The translations under genes were made by a program, and so were the position numbers. 64,000 nucleotides of DNA from Marchantia polymorpha subsp. ruderalis (Eukaryota > Streptophyta > Marchantiopsida > Marchantiales > Marchantiaceae), in NCBI GenBank assembly GCA_037833965.1, contig AP031355.1:9635501-9699500 (forward strand), in the 5' to 3' direction. Within the stretch, counting starts at the first letter, position 1; each line of letters opens with the position of its first letter. Of the stretch, positions 43,780 through 56,067 are shown in pieces. The notes beneath the pieces were generated by a model. It worked only from the letters and a program-made list of their open reading frames with translations, searched no databases and was not told the DNA's origin.

Positions 43780-46283
43780 TGTGGTAATCCACTTTTTGTT
43801 TTTTATCGGAACTAAAACATTTTTGAATAGTAAGTACCGCGGCAGTAGCTGTAAATAGTAATCGGTACGCGAAACCAGAGGATCGAGGACAGTCAAGGGG
43901 TTTTGGGCTTAGGCCACAGTGGGACGCTTGGGACGGAACGGGCGGTTCATGCTGCAGGATCCGCTTCGAGCACCTTCGGCGGTAGATCACTCATAACTTT
44001 CTCAATTCTTAACGCTTTGACTTGCTTAGGGTCTCGTTGGAAAGAGCTCGACGCGCTGGTTCTAACGAGCTCAAGAACTTGTGAAACGGATGAGAGATCA
44101 CTGAGTTATGAGTGTCGGAAGTTACTGATGGGGGGGCCTTCGGCGGTAGAGCGACTTTGGCGGTACGCCTTCGGCGGAAGAACCGCCGGAAGATGCGCCT
44201 TGGGCGGTAGACGCCTTCGGTCAACGCCTTCGGGTCAACGCCTTCGGCGATGCGGGAGAGTGCATTCGGCGGAAGAGTGAATCCCTCATAACTTTCTCAA
44301 TTCGCAACGCCTCGACTTGGTTAGTGTCTCGTTGGAAAGATCTCGACGCGCTGATTCTAACGAGCCCAAGAACGCCACGAACGGAGGAGAATTCCGGGAG
44401 TTATGAAGGTCGCAAGATACTCAGCTTTCCGCCTGCGCACAAGCGAAGAAAGTTTTGTCCTATGCGCGGACGAAGGAAGTTCGCCTGCGCACAGGCGTTC
44501 GCCTGTGCACAGGCGCTTCGGCGTCGGCGGGAAATCCGCCTTGGGCCCTAGAAATGCGCCTTGTGAGGTAGAAAGTGTACGGCGCCTTCTGCGCCAGCTC
44601 AGCGCCGCGGACGGACAGGTCAGCGCAGCGGACGGACAGCTCATCGCCGCGGACGGCCAGGTCATCGCCGCGGACGGACAGCTCAGCGCCGCGGACGGAC
44701 TGTGGATAGGCGAACGCCTTCGGCGGAAGAGTAAAACCGACATAACTTTCTCAATTCTTAGCCGTTTGACTTGATTCGGGTCTCGTTGGAAAGAACTCAA
44801 CGAGCTGGTTCCAACGAGACCAAGATCTCTTGAAACGGATAAGGCGTCAATGAGTTATGAGCGTCGAAAGCGGCTATCATGGTTAGGCGTGAGGCCTTGG
44901 GCGTTAACAGTTAGAGGGGCCTTCGGCCCAAGGCGGCCTGCGAGTAGGCGGCTTGCGTGTAGGACGCGTGGGACCCACAGTCCTCGGATTTTGGAGAAGG
45001 AATTTTGGCCTAGGTTCAGAGATCTTGCGGGGCCCATATCTTTGCGATGGACGGTCGGATGGATCTGAAATTTTGTGGGGCCGTTGATCTCGGCCGGCCA
45101 CGTATGCCTGCAAATTTTCAGCCTCAGATCTTGGATGGTAAGGCGCTGGCGGCTCTGTACAGTAGGCTTAGGATTCAGATTTAGGGTTAGGGTTAGATTT
45201 AGGTTGTAAGTTAGAGGGGAAGGCAGCCGCCGACTCCTCAGGTGTAGGATCTGTTGCGGCTCGCACCATGGTAGTGCAGTGTAGTGTTAGGTAGGACTTA
45301 GAAGGTATAAAATAGTTCCAGGCGTTTTGCCTGGGGTTCTTTCCCATCAGAAGTGCAGATCAAGTACCCATTTCCTTTGCGTGTTTGTGTCCTTGAGTTC
45401 TGTCACCACGCACGAGGAGTTCCAACTTAGCGTTCCGCATTTTGTAGCTGAAGGCCTTCGGCCGAATGTTCAGAGCTAGTACATTGGTTAGAGACTTGAG
45501 TAGTTCGGATCTGCACCTGCGGGTGACTGCCGATGCTCAGAGCCAGTGACTAGTTAGATACTTGAACAGTTTCGCCCCTACACCTTCGAGTGTTTCTTTC
45601 TGATTGTACTCCTTGGGATTTTTCCCCTGAATGCCAAAGTGAAGTTTTGCTACTTCGTGTAAGCCTTGGTTGTAAATTCAGGTTACGCTGCAGCAGGTGC
45701 CTTGAGGGTAACCCCTGTAGTATTTCTGGGAATGACAAGTGCCTGAGAATTAAAACTCTTCAATAGACTGTTGTTGTGTTACTGGAATGTTTCACAGTGA
45801 GTCCTTCAGTGCGGACCTGTGTTCTCTACGCGTTTTGTGAGTTGAGAGTGTTGTTCACCGCGTAGGAGTGACTTCGATCCGAAGTAGGCAGTCCAAACCG
45901 GGTTTCCTACACTAGCAGCAAGCTAGTGGAAGTGTTGTAAAAGCCGCAGTTGGAAGTCACTGCCCGCAGCTTTGCCGAGTGTGCTCGCGAGAGACTTTCC
46001 CCCTGAAATCTTGAAGTAGAGGTCCTAACGGATCTCTGGGTTTTATTTCTGTAGTTTCAGGTGTGTGTGTGTGTGTGTGTGTGTGTTACGCTGCACTGTG
46101 CGACCTCCGAGTGCGCTCCGAGTGGACACTTGCAGTATTTCTGGGAGTGACAGTCGCCTGAGAATTCAAACTCCTCAATAGTGTGTTAAACGTGACACTT
46201 TGTACCCTGTGTGTTCCTCTGTCCCTGTGGGTTCGACCTTTCTACCACTATATTGCAGTTTTAGCCTTTAGTGGGTTATTACA
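43780..46283 (+). repeat. LTR G (type 2 solo LTR, 2,504 bp) with TTAGG target duplication
   Basis: Begins TGTGGTAATCCACTTTTTG and ends TTATTACA. TTAGG is at 43775-43779 and again at 46284-46288, so both ends are exact. Its U3 mixes type-2 tandem units with a patch (about 44460-44590) that resembles the type-1 palindrome-rich region. It has TATAAAATA at 45306-45314. Confidence 0.93.
44598..44702 (+). repeat. 21-bp minisatellite, 5 copies
   Basis: Five head-to-tail units of the form CTCAGCGCCGCGGACGGACAG with few changes, in the U3 of LTR G. Confidence 0.85.
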
Positions 46284-46688
46284 TTAGGACCTCTACTCAA
46301 GATTTCAGGGGGGAAAAATCTCTCGTGAATACACTCAGCGAAGCTGCGGGTAGTGACTCCCAACTCCGGCTTTTACAACACTTCCACTAGCTTGCTGCTA
46401 GCGTAGGAAACCCGGTTTGGACTACCTACTTCGGATCGAAGTCACTCATACAAACACTCGAAGGTGTAGGGGCGAAACTATTCAAGTATCTAACTAGTCA
46501 CTGGCTCTGAGTATCGGCTGTCACCCGCAGGTGTAGATCCGAACTACTCAAGTCTCTAACCAATGTACTAGCTCTGAACATTCAGCCGGAGACCTCTAGC
46601 TACAAAATGCGGAACGCCAAGTTGTAGCTCCCCTTGCGTGGTGACAGAACTAAGGACACAAACACGTAGAGAAAATGAGTTCCTGATC

Positions 46689-47926
46689 TGCACTTCTGAA
46701 ATTGAAAAAGAACCCAAGGCAAAACGCCTTGAACAACTTTATACCTTCTAAGTCCTAACTAGCACTACAGTGCACTACGCCATGGTGCGAGCCGCAACAG
46801 ATCCTACACCTAAGGAGTCGGCGGCTGCCTTCCCCTCTAACTTACAACCTAAATTTAACCCTAACCCTAAATCTGAATCCTAAGCCTACTGTACAAAGCC
46901 GCCAGCGCCTTTCCATCCAAGATCTGAGGCTGAAAATTTGCACGCATGCGTGGCCGGCTAAGATCAACGGCCCCACAAAATTTCAGATCCATCGGATCGT
47001 CCATCGTAAAGATATGGGCCCCGCAAGATCTTTGAACATAAGCCAAAATTCCTTCTCCAAAATCCGAGGACTGTGGGTTCCACGCGTCCTACACGCAAGC
47101 CGCCTACTCGCAGGCCGCCTTGAGCCGAAGGCCCCTCTAACTGTTAACGCTGAAGGCCTCACACCTAACCATGACAGCCGCTTTCGACGCTCATAACTCA
47201 TTGATGACTGATCCGTTTCAAGAGATTTTGGTCTCGTTGGAACCAGCTCGTCGAGTTCTTTCCAACGAGACCCGAATCAAGTCAAACCGCTAAGAATTGA
47301 AAAAGATTGCACTTCTGAAATTGGGAAAGAACCCAAGGCAAAACGCCTTGAACAACTTTATACCTTCTAAGTCCTAACTAGCACTACAGTGCACTACGCC
47401 ATGGTGCGAGCCGCAACAGATCCTACACCTAAGGAGTCGGCGGCTGCCTTCCCCTCTAACTTACAACCTAAATCTAACCCTAACCCTAAATCTGAATCCT
47501 AAGCCTACTGTACAAAGCCGCCAGCGCCTTTCCATCCAAGATCTGAGGCTGAAAATTTGCACGCATGCGTGGCCGGCTAAGATCAACGGCCCCACAAAAT
47601 TTCAGATCCATCGGATCGTCCATCGTAAAGATATGGGCCCCGCAAGATCTTTGAACATAAGCCAAAATTCCTTCTCCAAAATCCGAGGACTGTGGGTTCC
47701 ACGCGTCCTACACGCAAGCCGCCTACTCGCAGGCCGCCTTGAGCCGAAGGCCCCTCTAACTGTTAACGCTGAAGGCCTCACACCTAACCATGACAGCCGC
47801 TTTCGACGCTCATAACTCATTGATGACTGATCTGTTTCAAGAGATTTTGGTCTCGTTGGAACCAGCTCGTCGAGTTCTTTCCAACGAGACCCGAATCAAG
47901 TCAAACCGCTAAGAATTGAAAAAGAT
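46689..47926. repeat. 619-bp direct tandem duplication inside LTR F
   Basis: 46689-47307 and 47308-47926 are near identical. The unit runs across the TATA/U3 boundary, so LTR F has two copies of its core promoter (minus strand). It must postdate the insertion of F or be a product of unequal crossing-over. Confidence 0.9.
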
Positions 47927-50203
47927 ATGCCGGTTTTACTGCTTCGCCGAAGGCCTGCAACCGCCGAAGGCGTCCGTCCGCGCATAGGACAAAAGTTGAT
48001 CTCCCTTCTGCGTATGCGGAATTCCCGCCGGAGTCGAACTCCTTCCGCCGAAGGTCTAAGTGGGTGGTTCTTATTAGTGGGTCTCGTTTATAAGAACCAC
48101 CACGCAAACCGTTAAGAATTGAAAACGTTATCACGGTTTTTCCTTTCCGCCGAAGGCGTTTGCCTGTGCACAGGCCGCCGGCGCAGAGGCTGCCTACGCG
48201 CAAGCCGCCGAAGGACTTCCATATCAGAAACTTCCGCCGCTCCTAACTCGGTGCTGCCTTATCCGTTTCAAGAGTTCTTGGTCTTGTTGGAACGAGCGTC
48301 GCGAGTTCTTATCAACAAGACCCTAACTAAGTCAAACCGTTAAGAATTGAGAAAGTTATGACGGTTTTACTCTTCCGCCGAAGGCGTTTGCCTATGCACT
48401 CGCAGGCGTCCGCGTCCGCGTCGCAAGCCGCCTACTCGCAGGTGTCCGTACAAGTTCCAACCCCGAAGGCGCATTTCTAGGGCCGAAGTCCGCATTTCCC
48501 GCCGACGCCGAAGCGCCTGTGCACAGGCGAACGCCTGTGCGCAGGCGAACTTCCTTCGTCCGCGCATAGAACAAAACTTTCTTCGTCTGTGCGAAGGCGG
48601 AAAGCTGAGTATCTTGCGACCTTCATAACTCCCGGAATTCTACTCCGTTCGTGGCGTTCTTAGGCTCGTTAGAATCAGCGCGTCAAGCTCTTTCCAACGA
48701 GACCCTAACCAAGTTGAGGCGTGGCGAATTGAGAAAGTTATGAGGGATTCACTCTTCCGCCGAATGCACTCTCCCGCATTGCCGAAGGTGTTGACCCGAA
48801 GCCGCATCTTCCGGCGGTTCTTCCGCCGAAGACGTACTGCCTAAGTCGCTCTACCGTAGAAGGCCCCCCATCAGTAACTTCCGACACTCATAACTCAGTG
48901 ATTTCTCATCCGTTTTACAAGTTCTTAGGCTCGTTAGAACCAGCGCGTCAAGTTCTTTCCAACAAGATCCAAAGCAACTCAAAGCGTTACGAATTGAAAA
49001 AGTTATGAGTGATCTACCGCCGAAGGTGCTCGAAGCGGATCCTGCAGCATGAACCGCCCGTTCCGTCCCAAGCGTCCCACTGTGGCCTAAGCCCAAAACC
49101 CCTTGACTGCCCTCGATCCTCTTTTTACTCTGGTTTCGCGTACCGATTACTATTTACAGCTGCTGCCGCGGTACTTACTATTCAAAAATGTTTTAGTTCC
49201 GACAAAAAACAAAAAGTGGGTTACCTAAGGTAGAAAGGTCGAACCCACAGAGACAAAGGAACACACAAAGTACAAAGTGTCACATTTAACAGACTATTGA
49301 GGAGTTTGAATTCTCAGGCGACTGTCACTCCCAGAAATACTGCAAGTGTTCACTCGGAGCTCACTCGGAGGTCGCACAGGGCAGCGTACAACACACACAC
49401 ACACACACACCTGAAACTACAGAAACACAACCCAAAGATCGGTTAGGACCTCTACTCAAGATTTCAAGGGGAAAGTCTCTCGCGAGCACTCAGCGAAGCT
49501 GCGGGTAGTGACTCCCAACTCCAGCTTTTACAACCCTTCCACTAGCTTTCTGCTAGTGTGGGAAACCCGAATTGGACTTCCTACTTCGGATCGAAGTCAC
49601 TCATACGCGGTGAACAACACTCTCAACTCACAAAACGCGCATAGAACACAGGTCCGGTCGGAAAGACTCACTGAGAAACGTTCCAGTAACACACCATAAC
49701 AGTCTATTGAAGAGTTTGAATTCTTAGGCACTTGTCATTCCCAGAAATACTACAGGGGTTACCCTGAAGGCACCTGCTGCAGCGTAACCTGAATTTACAA
49801 CCAAGGCTTACACGAAGTAGCAAAACTTCACTTTGGCATTCAGGGGAAAAATCCCGAAGGAGTACAATCAGAAACAATCACTCAAAGGTGTAAGGGGGAA
49901 ACTGTTCAAGTATCTAACTCGTCACTAGCTCTGAGCATCGGCAATCACCCACAGGTGTAGATCCGAACTACTCAAGTCTCTAGCCAATGTACTAGCTCTG
50001 AACATTCGGCCAAAGGCCTTCAGCCACAAAATGCGGAACGCCAAGTTGTAGCTCCTCTTGCGTGGTGACAAAACTAAGGACACAAACACGCAGAGAAAAT
50101 GTGTTCCTGATCTGCACTTCCAAAATTGGGAAAGATCCCAAGGCAAGACGTCTTGAACTACTTTATACCTCCTCAGTCCTAACTAGCAGTACAGTGCACT
50201 ATG

Positions 50204-51618
50204 CTATGCGCCTACATGGAACCACGCTACACTACACTCCGCAGAACCTGTGCTTCGCCTCTTGCGCGACGGACTGCCGCGCACTAACTCCCTACCCTGC
50301 CAGTCTTCAGCTCGACTGCGCAGTCCCAATCGCCGCAACACCGCGGAAACCTCCGTCTCAAGGGTGGCCATGGTGTCTCGCGCCTTTGATAGAAAAGAAT
50401 CCAGCTTCTTCGCTACTCGCCGCCGACTCCGACTGTCACTTGTCAACAACCTAGCTGCACGAAGCTCTAACTCACTCAGTGTGAGTCTCTCCTGCGCTGC
50501 CACTTCCCAGTGGGCGTAGCCCTTGAGACAGTGGGTGGCTCGCCTCGCCATCTCTTCCTTCGTGCGATCTGCCTCTCGTCGGCGATCGTCTTCAATTACT
50601 ACCAACTGCGATTCGGCCTCCGCACGCTGTGCTCTCAATTCTCCACACTCAGATTGCAGCCTGCGGATTAATTCCTCATCCGCCTGTCGTGCGAGCTGAC
50701 ACTGCTCTAACAACCGCGTCTGTCGCACGAGCTCCTATGACAAAATCCGATTCTGAGTCTGCTCAGAAATCAGTGCTTCCGTGACTTTCAGCTGCTCCTT
50801 GGTGAGCTCTTCCAGTCTCTCATCCCTCACCTTTTCGGAGTACTTGTAGAATTTCTGATTGAGGTTGTACTGACCCCACAAGCATTCATGCTTCTCTCGC
50901 AGATCCTTAAGTTCCCGGTCCATCCGAGCTAGCAACTTGCTTGTGTGGACTTTAGTGCGAGTTCGTCTGCGCACTAACTTGACGTAGGACCCAGGCTGGC
51001 GAAGATCCGCGTATTTCTCCATCTTGCGATCCAAGTACCTCAGCAGAGGTACTACCTGCTCACAGAGCGCCGCCGCCGGCGCACCAATTAATTCCTCCTT
51101 CTCCTCCTCGGTGGATCCCGATCCCGACACTGATTCCGTGGATCCTCCTTCTTCATCATCCTCTGAATTGAGGATTTCGGTCGCCATTGATTGCGTCGGC
51201 GACTGGCCTGAGTGGGGCTGCGAGATGGCTGCGTGTTCTGCCGCTGCAGGCGCTCCTGCAGCCTCGCTGCTCCCTGCTAAAATGTCCAAGGCGGTGGGTG
51301 AATGCGGCCGTACCACATCCCCATCGTACGCCTGTCGTGCGTCGATTGTAACTTCTTCGCCGCCGGCGTCTACCGCCGAAGGCGATCGTGCGGAATGTGT
51401 CTGCGCGGGGTGTAATTGTGTATCGCGCGCACGAATCTCATCTTGCAGACAGACAATCCGCTCCTTCGTTAGGTCCTGCTCCCCCCTTAGGTTCTGCGCG
51501 AGGGATGCGTTCGGCCTACGCGTAGGCGCAAATCCTGGCGCTTCATCCGCCGAAGGCGCAGTGCCGAAGGCGTCTACGGCCGAAGTCGATAGAGCCGAAG
51601 GCGGCCCGCCCGTTGTTC
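50204..51618 (-). pseudogene. Remnant of the U3 ORF in LTR E
   Basis: It codes on the minus strand for the C-terminal part of the unknown LTR protein: end of the disordered region, acidic patch, coiled coil and basic tail. One nonsense codon (TAG in place of GAG, 50732-50734) breaks the frame. The N-terminal part is removed by element D at 51618. Many substitutions compared with other copies show that it is old. Confidence 0.8.
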
Positions 51619-52864
51619 TGTGGTACCCCACTTTAAACAATTTTGAGGAAATTAAAACATTTTTGAAAAAACTGTACCCTGGCAGCATGGTAAATAGCCT
51701 TCGGTACATCAAAACAGAGTGAATCCGGAAGATCGCGGGGATTCTCGAGGGATCTTGTAGAATCTGGGATTTGGGGTGCCGCAGCAAGGACAGGCACCAC
51801 CCTCCCTTCGAGCTCTGCAGTTAGGATCTCTACGGCGCAAGGCGCAAAACCCGCCTTCGGAGGTTGCGTCCGCGGCTGTAGGGAAACCCCCCTAATTAGG
51901 TAAACCCTCGGGCGCCTTGACCAAGTTAGGGTCCCGTTGGAAAGAGCTCGACGCGCTGATTCTAACGAGCCCAAGAACGCTTGGAACGGACGAGGACTTA
52001 GGGAGTTATCGCTACTGGAAGAAACGGAGGCGGTCGCCTACGGCGGAAGGAGTTCGCCACCGGCGCGAATTCCGCCTACGCGGAAGGGGGATTCAAGTTT
52101 GTCCTATGCACGGACGAAGGCGTTCGCCTGTGCACAGGCGAAGTAGGGTTAGGGAAGGCGCGAAGTCCGCCTACGCACAGGCGTTCGCCTGTGCACAGGC
52201 ACTTCGGCGTCGGCGGAAAATCCGCCTTGGGCCCTAGAAATGCGCCTTGTGAGGTAGAAAGTGTACGGCGCCTTCCGCGCCAGCGCAGCGCCGCGTACGT
52301 CGGAAGAGCCGCCAGAGTAATCCAATAGGTACGGACCGTGCGGACGGCACGGGTGGATGCGCTCTTGGACGGACGGAGTTGCGGCGGCGGAAGCGCCGAC
52401 GGAGAGACAAGGAACGGACAGACTGGACGGAGACGGCTGACCACGGTCAACGCCTTCCGCGCCAGCGCAGCGCCGCGGACGGAATTCGCCTGCGCACAGG
52501 CGAACGCCTGTGCACAGGAGGATGTTCAAGTTCCGCGCCGGCGGAGAATCCGCCGAGGCCCCTGCCTGCGCACAGGCAGGAGTTGAATTTTTGTCCGACA
52601 TGCGGACACACGCGTCAAGGCGGAAGGAGATTGGCCGAGGGACGGTACGAACAAGTGTACCGCGCAAGGCGGAAAACTCGCCTTCGGCGCTACGCCCCCA
52701 TGTCCGCAGGGCGACACGCTCGCGGAGTTCAAATCCGCCAATTCGAGCGTGAGAGTTTAATCGACGACGGCGGAGCGTGAAGCCGCGCGTGAGAGCGATG
52801 ACCGTTCCAGCGTACAGCCGGCGCGGCCATCAAGTGAGACGTTCTTCACGACCAAGAGCCGACC

Positions 52865-55800
52865 ATGACCTTCGACCGGGCGGCGGAGAACGTTCCATTC
52901 TTGAATTCGCGATTCCAATCTCTTGTGCGCGCTGCGCGCATCCATCTGCTGGCTGCGGACCATTCTCGACGTCGTCACACATGAGATTTCTTGTTGATTG
53001 AGGGAGAAGTGAGTGCGCGTGATTTGGAATTGAGGGCGATTAGAGTTTGCCGAGAGAGAAAGAAGCGCGGGCAGTGCGGAAGTAGAATGAGCGGGCGAGC
53101 GAACCCCAGGAACGCAATGACGAGACCGAGCAGATTGCGGATGGTTCCACTTCGCCTGCCGCAGAACGGGCTGCGCGCTTTCGAAGAGCGCTTAATAGCA
53201 AGAAAGCTCGATTTCTTGCTATGGGGATGGAATTACATCTGTGCGAATATGGTGCGCGAATGGCTAGAGCCACAGGGACCACCCTCGCGCGGATTGCGTC
53301 CGCATGTTGATCGGTGGACAGTCCAAGATTGGGCGCAGGCGTTGGGAAGATGTGCTGGCATGCCAGGGCATCTCCTTTTCGACAGTGAGAGCATCAAGGT
53401 GACCAAACAAGAAGAGGCGCAATTTGTGGAGCTGTTCAAGACCGGGAGGTCTACCAAGAATGGGTACAGGACCCGTGATTACAAGGATCGATTTCGCCGG
53501 ACTTTGTCCGCGGCGCTGATGCAATTACTGCAGCCGCACCGCGCCTGCTACATCACATTGTGGCAGGTCTCTTTTGTGGAGTGCGTCATCGAGGGAACTC
53601 CAATTCACTGGGCGAGCATCCTGCACAGGGTGATGCGACAGCACGCGTTTGAGGAGAAGGGGGGAACTCTAAACCATCTTTCTCCTTTCCTCATCAATTT
53701 TTATCGACAGCGGAATTGTCTGACAGCGGCGGAGCTTGAACATTTTCCGCCATTGTCCATCGACCATCCCGGGAAGTATGTGCGGGAGAACGAGGTCGAC
53801 ACTGATGCAGAGGAGTCACCGACTTTGACCCCATCAAGACGGAGGGACGAAGGGAGACACACTCCTGCAGCGCGAGTGCCGCGGAAGCGGCGATGGAGGG
53901 AAGAGTCTGAAGAGGAGCAGCATCAAGAACCCTCTGCTCCCATTCGACCGCGGCCGCTGTGCGAGCCATACAGCCGGCCGAAGCAGAAGGCACGCAGACT
54001 GGTGTTACCAGCTGACAGTGCGGACACGGCGACGATTGCGACGGAGATAGGAAGTGCGTCGCCAGAGAGGCGAGAGGAAGCGCGGACGACCGCAGGAGCA
54101 ACGGGCCACGCTACAACCTCGTCGGGAGAGAGGCCGCCTACAGGCCAAGGGCCTCCGGAGTTACCACGTGCGATGCGGACAGATGTTCCGTTTGCGCACA
54201 GGCGAACCTCCGCGGACGGACGAGCCTCCGCGGACCGGCGAACACAAGTGGACGTGGATCTACGCTTACGCGTGGGAAGGAGCAGTCCGCCTGTGCACAG
54301 GCGCTCGCCTGTGCACAGGTCGCCTGTGCACAGGACACCTCCACACGTGCCGCCTGTGCACAGGCAAGAATCACCCCCGTTCCAACGTAGGAAGGGGAAG
54401 GAGCCGGCGGAAGAACCGCCTACGAGACACCGGCCCTCGGGGCCAGACCCTCCGGCGCACCACGCGCCGCAATTTGCGCCTTCGGCGCCGGGGCCTTCGA
54501 GCCGAGGAGATACGAGCAGAGAGCGTGCGGAGGCCGCACCATCGGCGGGAAGTCCACCGATAGATGCGCCTTCGGCGGTAGGGCCTATAGGCCAAGGAAC
54601 ATCGGGCGTGCGGCCCCCGGCCATGTCGCCTTCGGCGATAGATGTCCGCGGCGCTACGCCTGCGGCGGACAAGGCGCCGGCAAATGCGCCTGCGCACGGG
54701 CCGGGCACGGCCCCCACGGACCGATCAAGGGAGCAGCAGACGATGGAGCGGAGCGACTGCCCGCGGGATGAAATCTCGATGCGCGATGCGCAATCCAACC
54801 CCGCGCAGCCACCCTCCGCTCGACCGCCTTCGGCGACGGACGACGGCGACAGAGAGAACGCGGTAGGCCATCAACAAGCGAGCGACGGGGATGCCGCTCG
54901 GGTACATTCGCCTTCCGCCTTAGACATTTTGGCGACGAGCAGCGAGGCTACAGCCGTGCCTTCGCAGGCAGCACACGTCGAGGACGTGCAGCCCCACTCG
55001 GGGCAGTCGCCGACGCAATCAATGGCGACTGAAATTCTCCACTCGGATGATGACGACGGAGGCTCCACGGAAGAAATGTCAGGAGCAGAAGACACGGAGG
55101 AGGAGGAGGAGGAAATTGTTGGAGCGCCGGCGGCGGCGCTCTCTGAGCAGGTGATTCCGTTGCTGCGGTACTTGGATCGCAAGGTCGATAAATACGCCGA
55201 CCCACTCCAGCCGGGATCTTACATCGAGTTAGTGCGCAGGCGGACTCGCACTAAAGTCCACACCAGCAAGCTATTAGCTAGAGTGGACCAGGAGTTGAGG
55301 GACTTGAAGGAGAAGCATGAGTGCTTGTGGGGTCAGTACAAGCTTAATCAGAAATTCTACAAGCACTCCGAGAAGATGAAGGATGAGAAACTGGGCGAGC
55401 TCACCAAGGAGCAGGTGAAGGTCAAGGAAGCGCTCAACTCTGAGCAGGCCCAGAATCGGATTTTGTCAGAGGAGCTCGTGCGACAGACGCGGTTGTTGGA
55501 ACAATGTCAGCTCGCACGGCAGGCGGATGAAGAGTTAATCCGCAGGTTGCAGTCAGAGTGTGGCGAATTGAGAGCGCAACGTGCTGAAGCCGAATCGCAA
55601 TTAGTGATGATTGAAGAGGATCGCAGGAAGGAGACGGATCGCACGAAGGTGGAGACGGCGAGGCGAGTCGCCCACTGTCTCAAGGGCTACGCCCACTGGG
55701 AAGTGAAGGCGCAGGAGAAACTCACACTGCGTGAGTTTGAATTGCGCGCAGCCGGGTTGTTGTCAGGCGACAGTAGGAGTCGGCGGAAGGTAGCGAAGAA

Positions 55801-56002
55801 GCTTGAAGCCTTTCTGTCGAAGGCACAGGATACCATGTCCGCCCTCGAGGGGGAGGTGTCCGCGGCGTTGCAGCGGTTGGGACTGCGCAGTCGAGCGGAA
55901 GAGTGGCAGGGTAGGGAGTTAGTGCGCGGCAGTCGGCCGCGCAGGAGACGTAGTACAGGTTCCGCGGAGTGTAGTGTAGCGTGGTTCCGTGCAGGCGTGT
56001 AG
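52865..56002 (+). pseudogene. U3 ORF of element D 5' LTR, nonsense codon 40
   Basis: The ATG at 52865 matches the start in other copies. At codon 40 (52982-52984) GGA has become TGA, and the remaining 1,003 or so codons are open to 56002. The 3' LTR copy lies outside the window and may still be intact. Since the 5' and 3' LTRs are copied from one template, this stop either arose after insertion or is present in both. The domains are those described for 11145-14219; it keeps the extra PVHR units as in B. Confidence 0.78.
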
Positions 56003-56038
56003 CGTAGTACAGTGTAGTGCTAGGTAGGACTTAGAGGG

Positions 56039-56067
56039 TATAAAATAGTTCCAGGCGTTTTGCCTGG
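56039..56067 (+). promoter_or_regulatory. Core promoter of element D 5' LTR
   Basis: TATAAAATA at 56039-56047, then the hairpin CCAGGC-GTTTT-GCCTGG at 56051-56067. The ORF stop is 36 bp upstream. Genomic RNA should start near 56065-56080, giving a leader of about 1 kb before gag. Confidence 0.6.

Larger units (their letters stand above)
43528..49228 (-). repeat. LTR F (type 2 solo LTR), inserted in E and itself split by G
   Basis: Flanked by GGTAG at 43523-43527 and 49229-49233. On the minus strand it ends TTATTACA at 43528; its other end is a slightly mutated TTAGGTAACCC at 49228. It is broken at 43779 by LTR G. It contains a 619-bp direct tandem duplication (46689-47926) and lacks part of U5 near 46450. 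The rest of U3 (47930-49220) consists of type-2 tandem units. Confidence 0.85.
43486..51618 (-). repeat. LTR E (type 1, old copy), interrupted by F and truncated by D
   Basis: On the minus strand its 3' end is TTATTACA at 43486. Only 42 bp (43486-43527) remain before LTR F; it resumes at 49234 after the duplicated GGTAG. From there it shows R/U5, a degenerate TATA region near 50160 and the 3' half of the U3 ORF, until element D cuts it at 51618. It is clearly more diverged than A, B and D. CAGTT (43481-43485) would be its target duplication. Confidence 0.85.
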
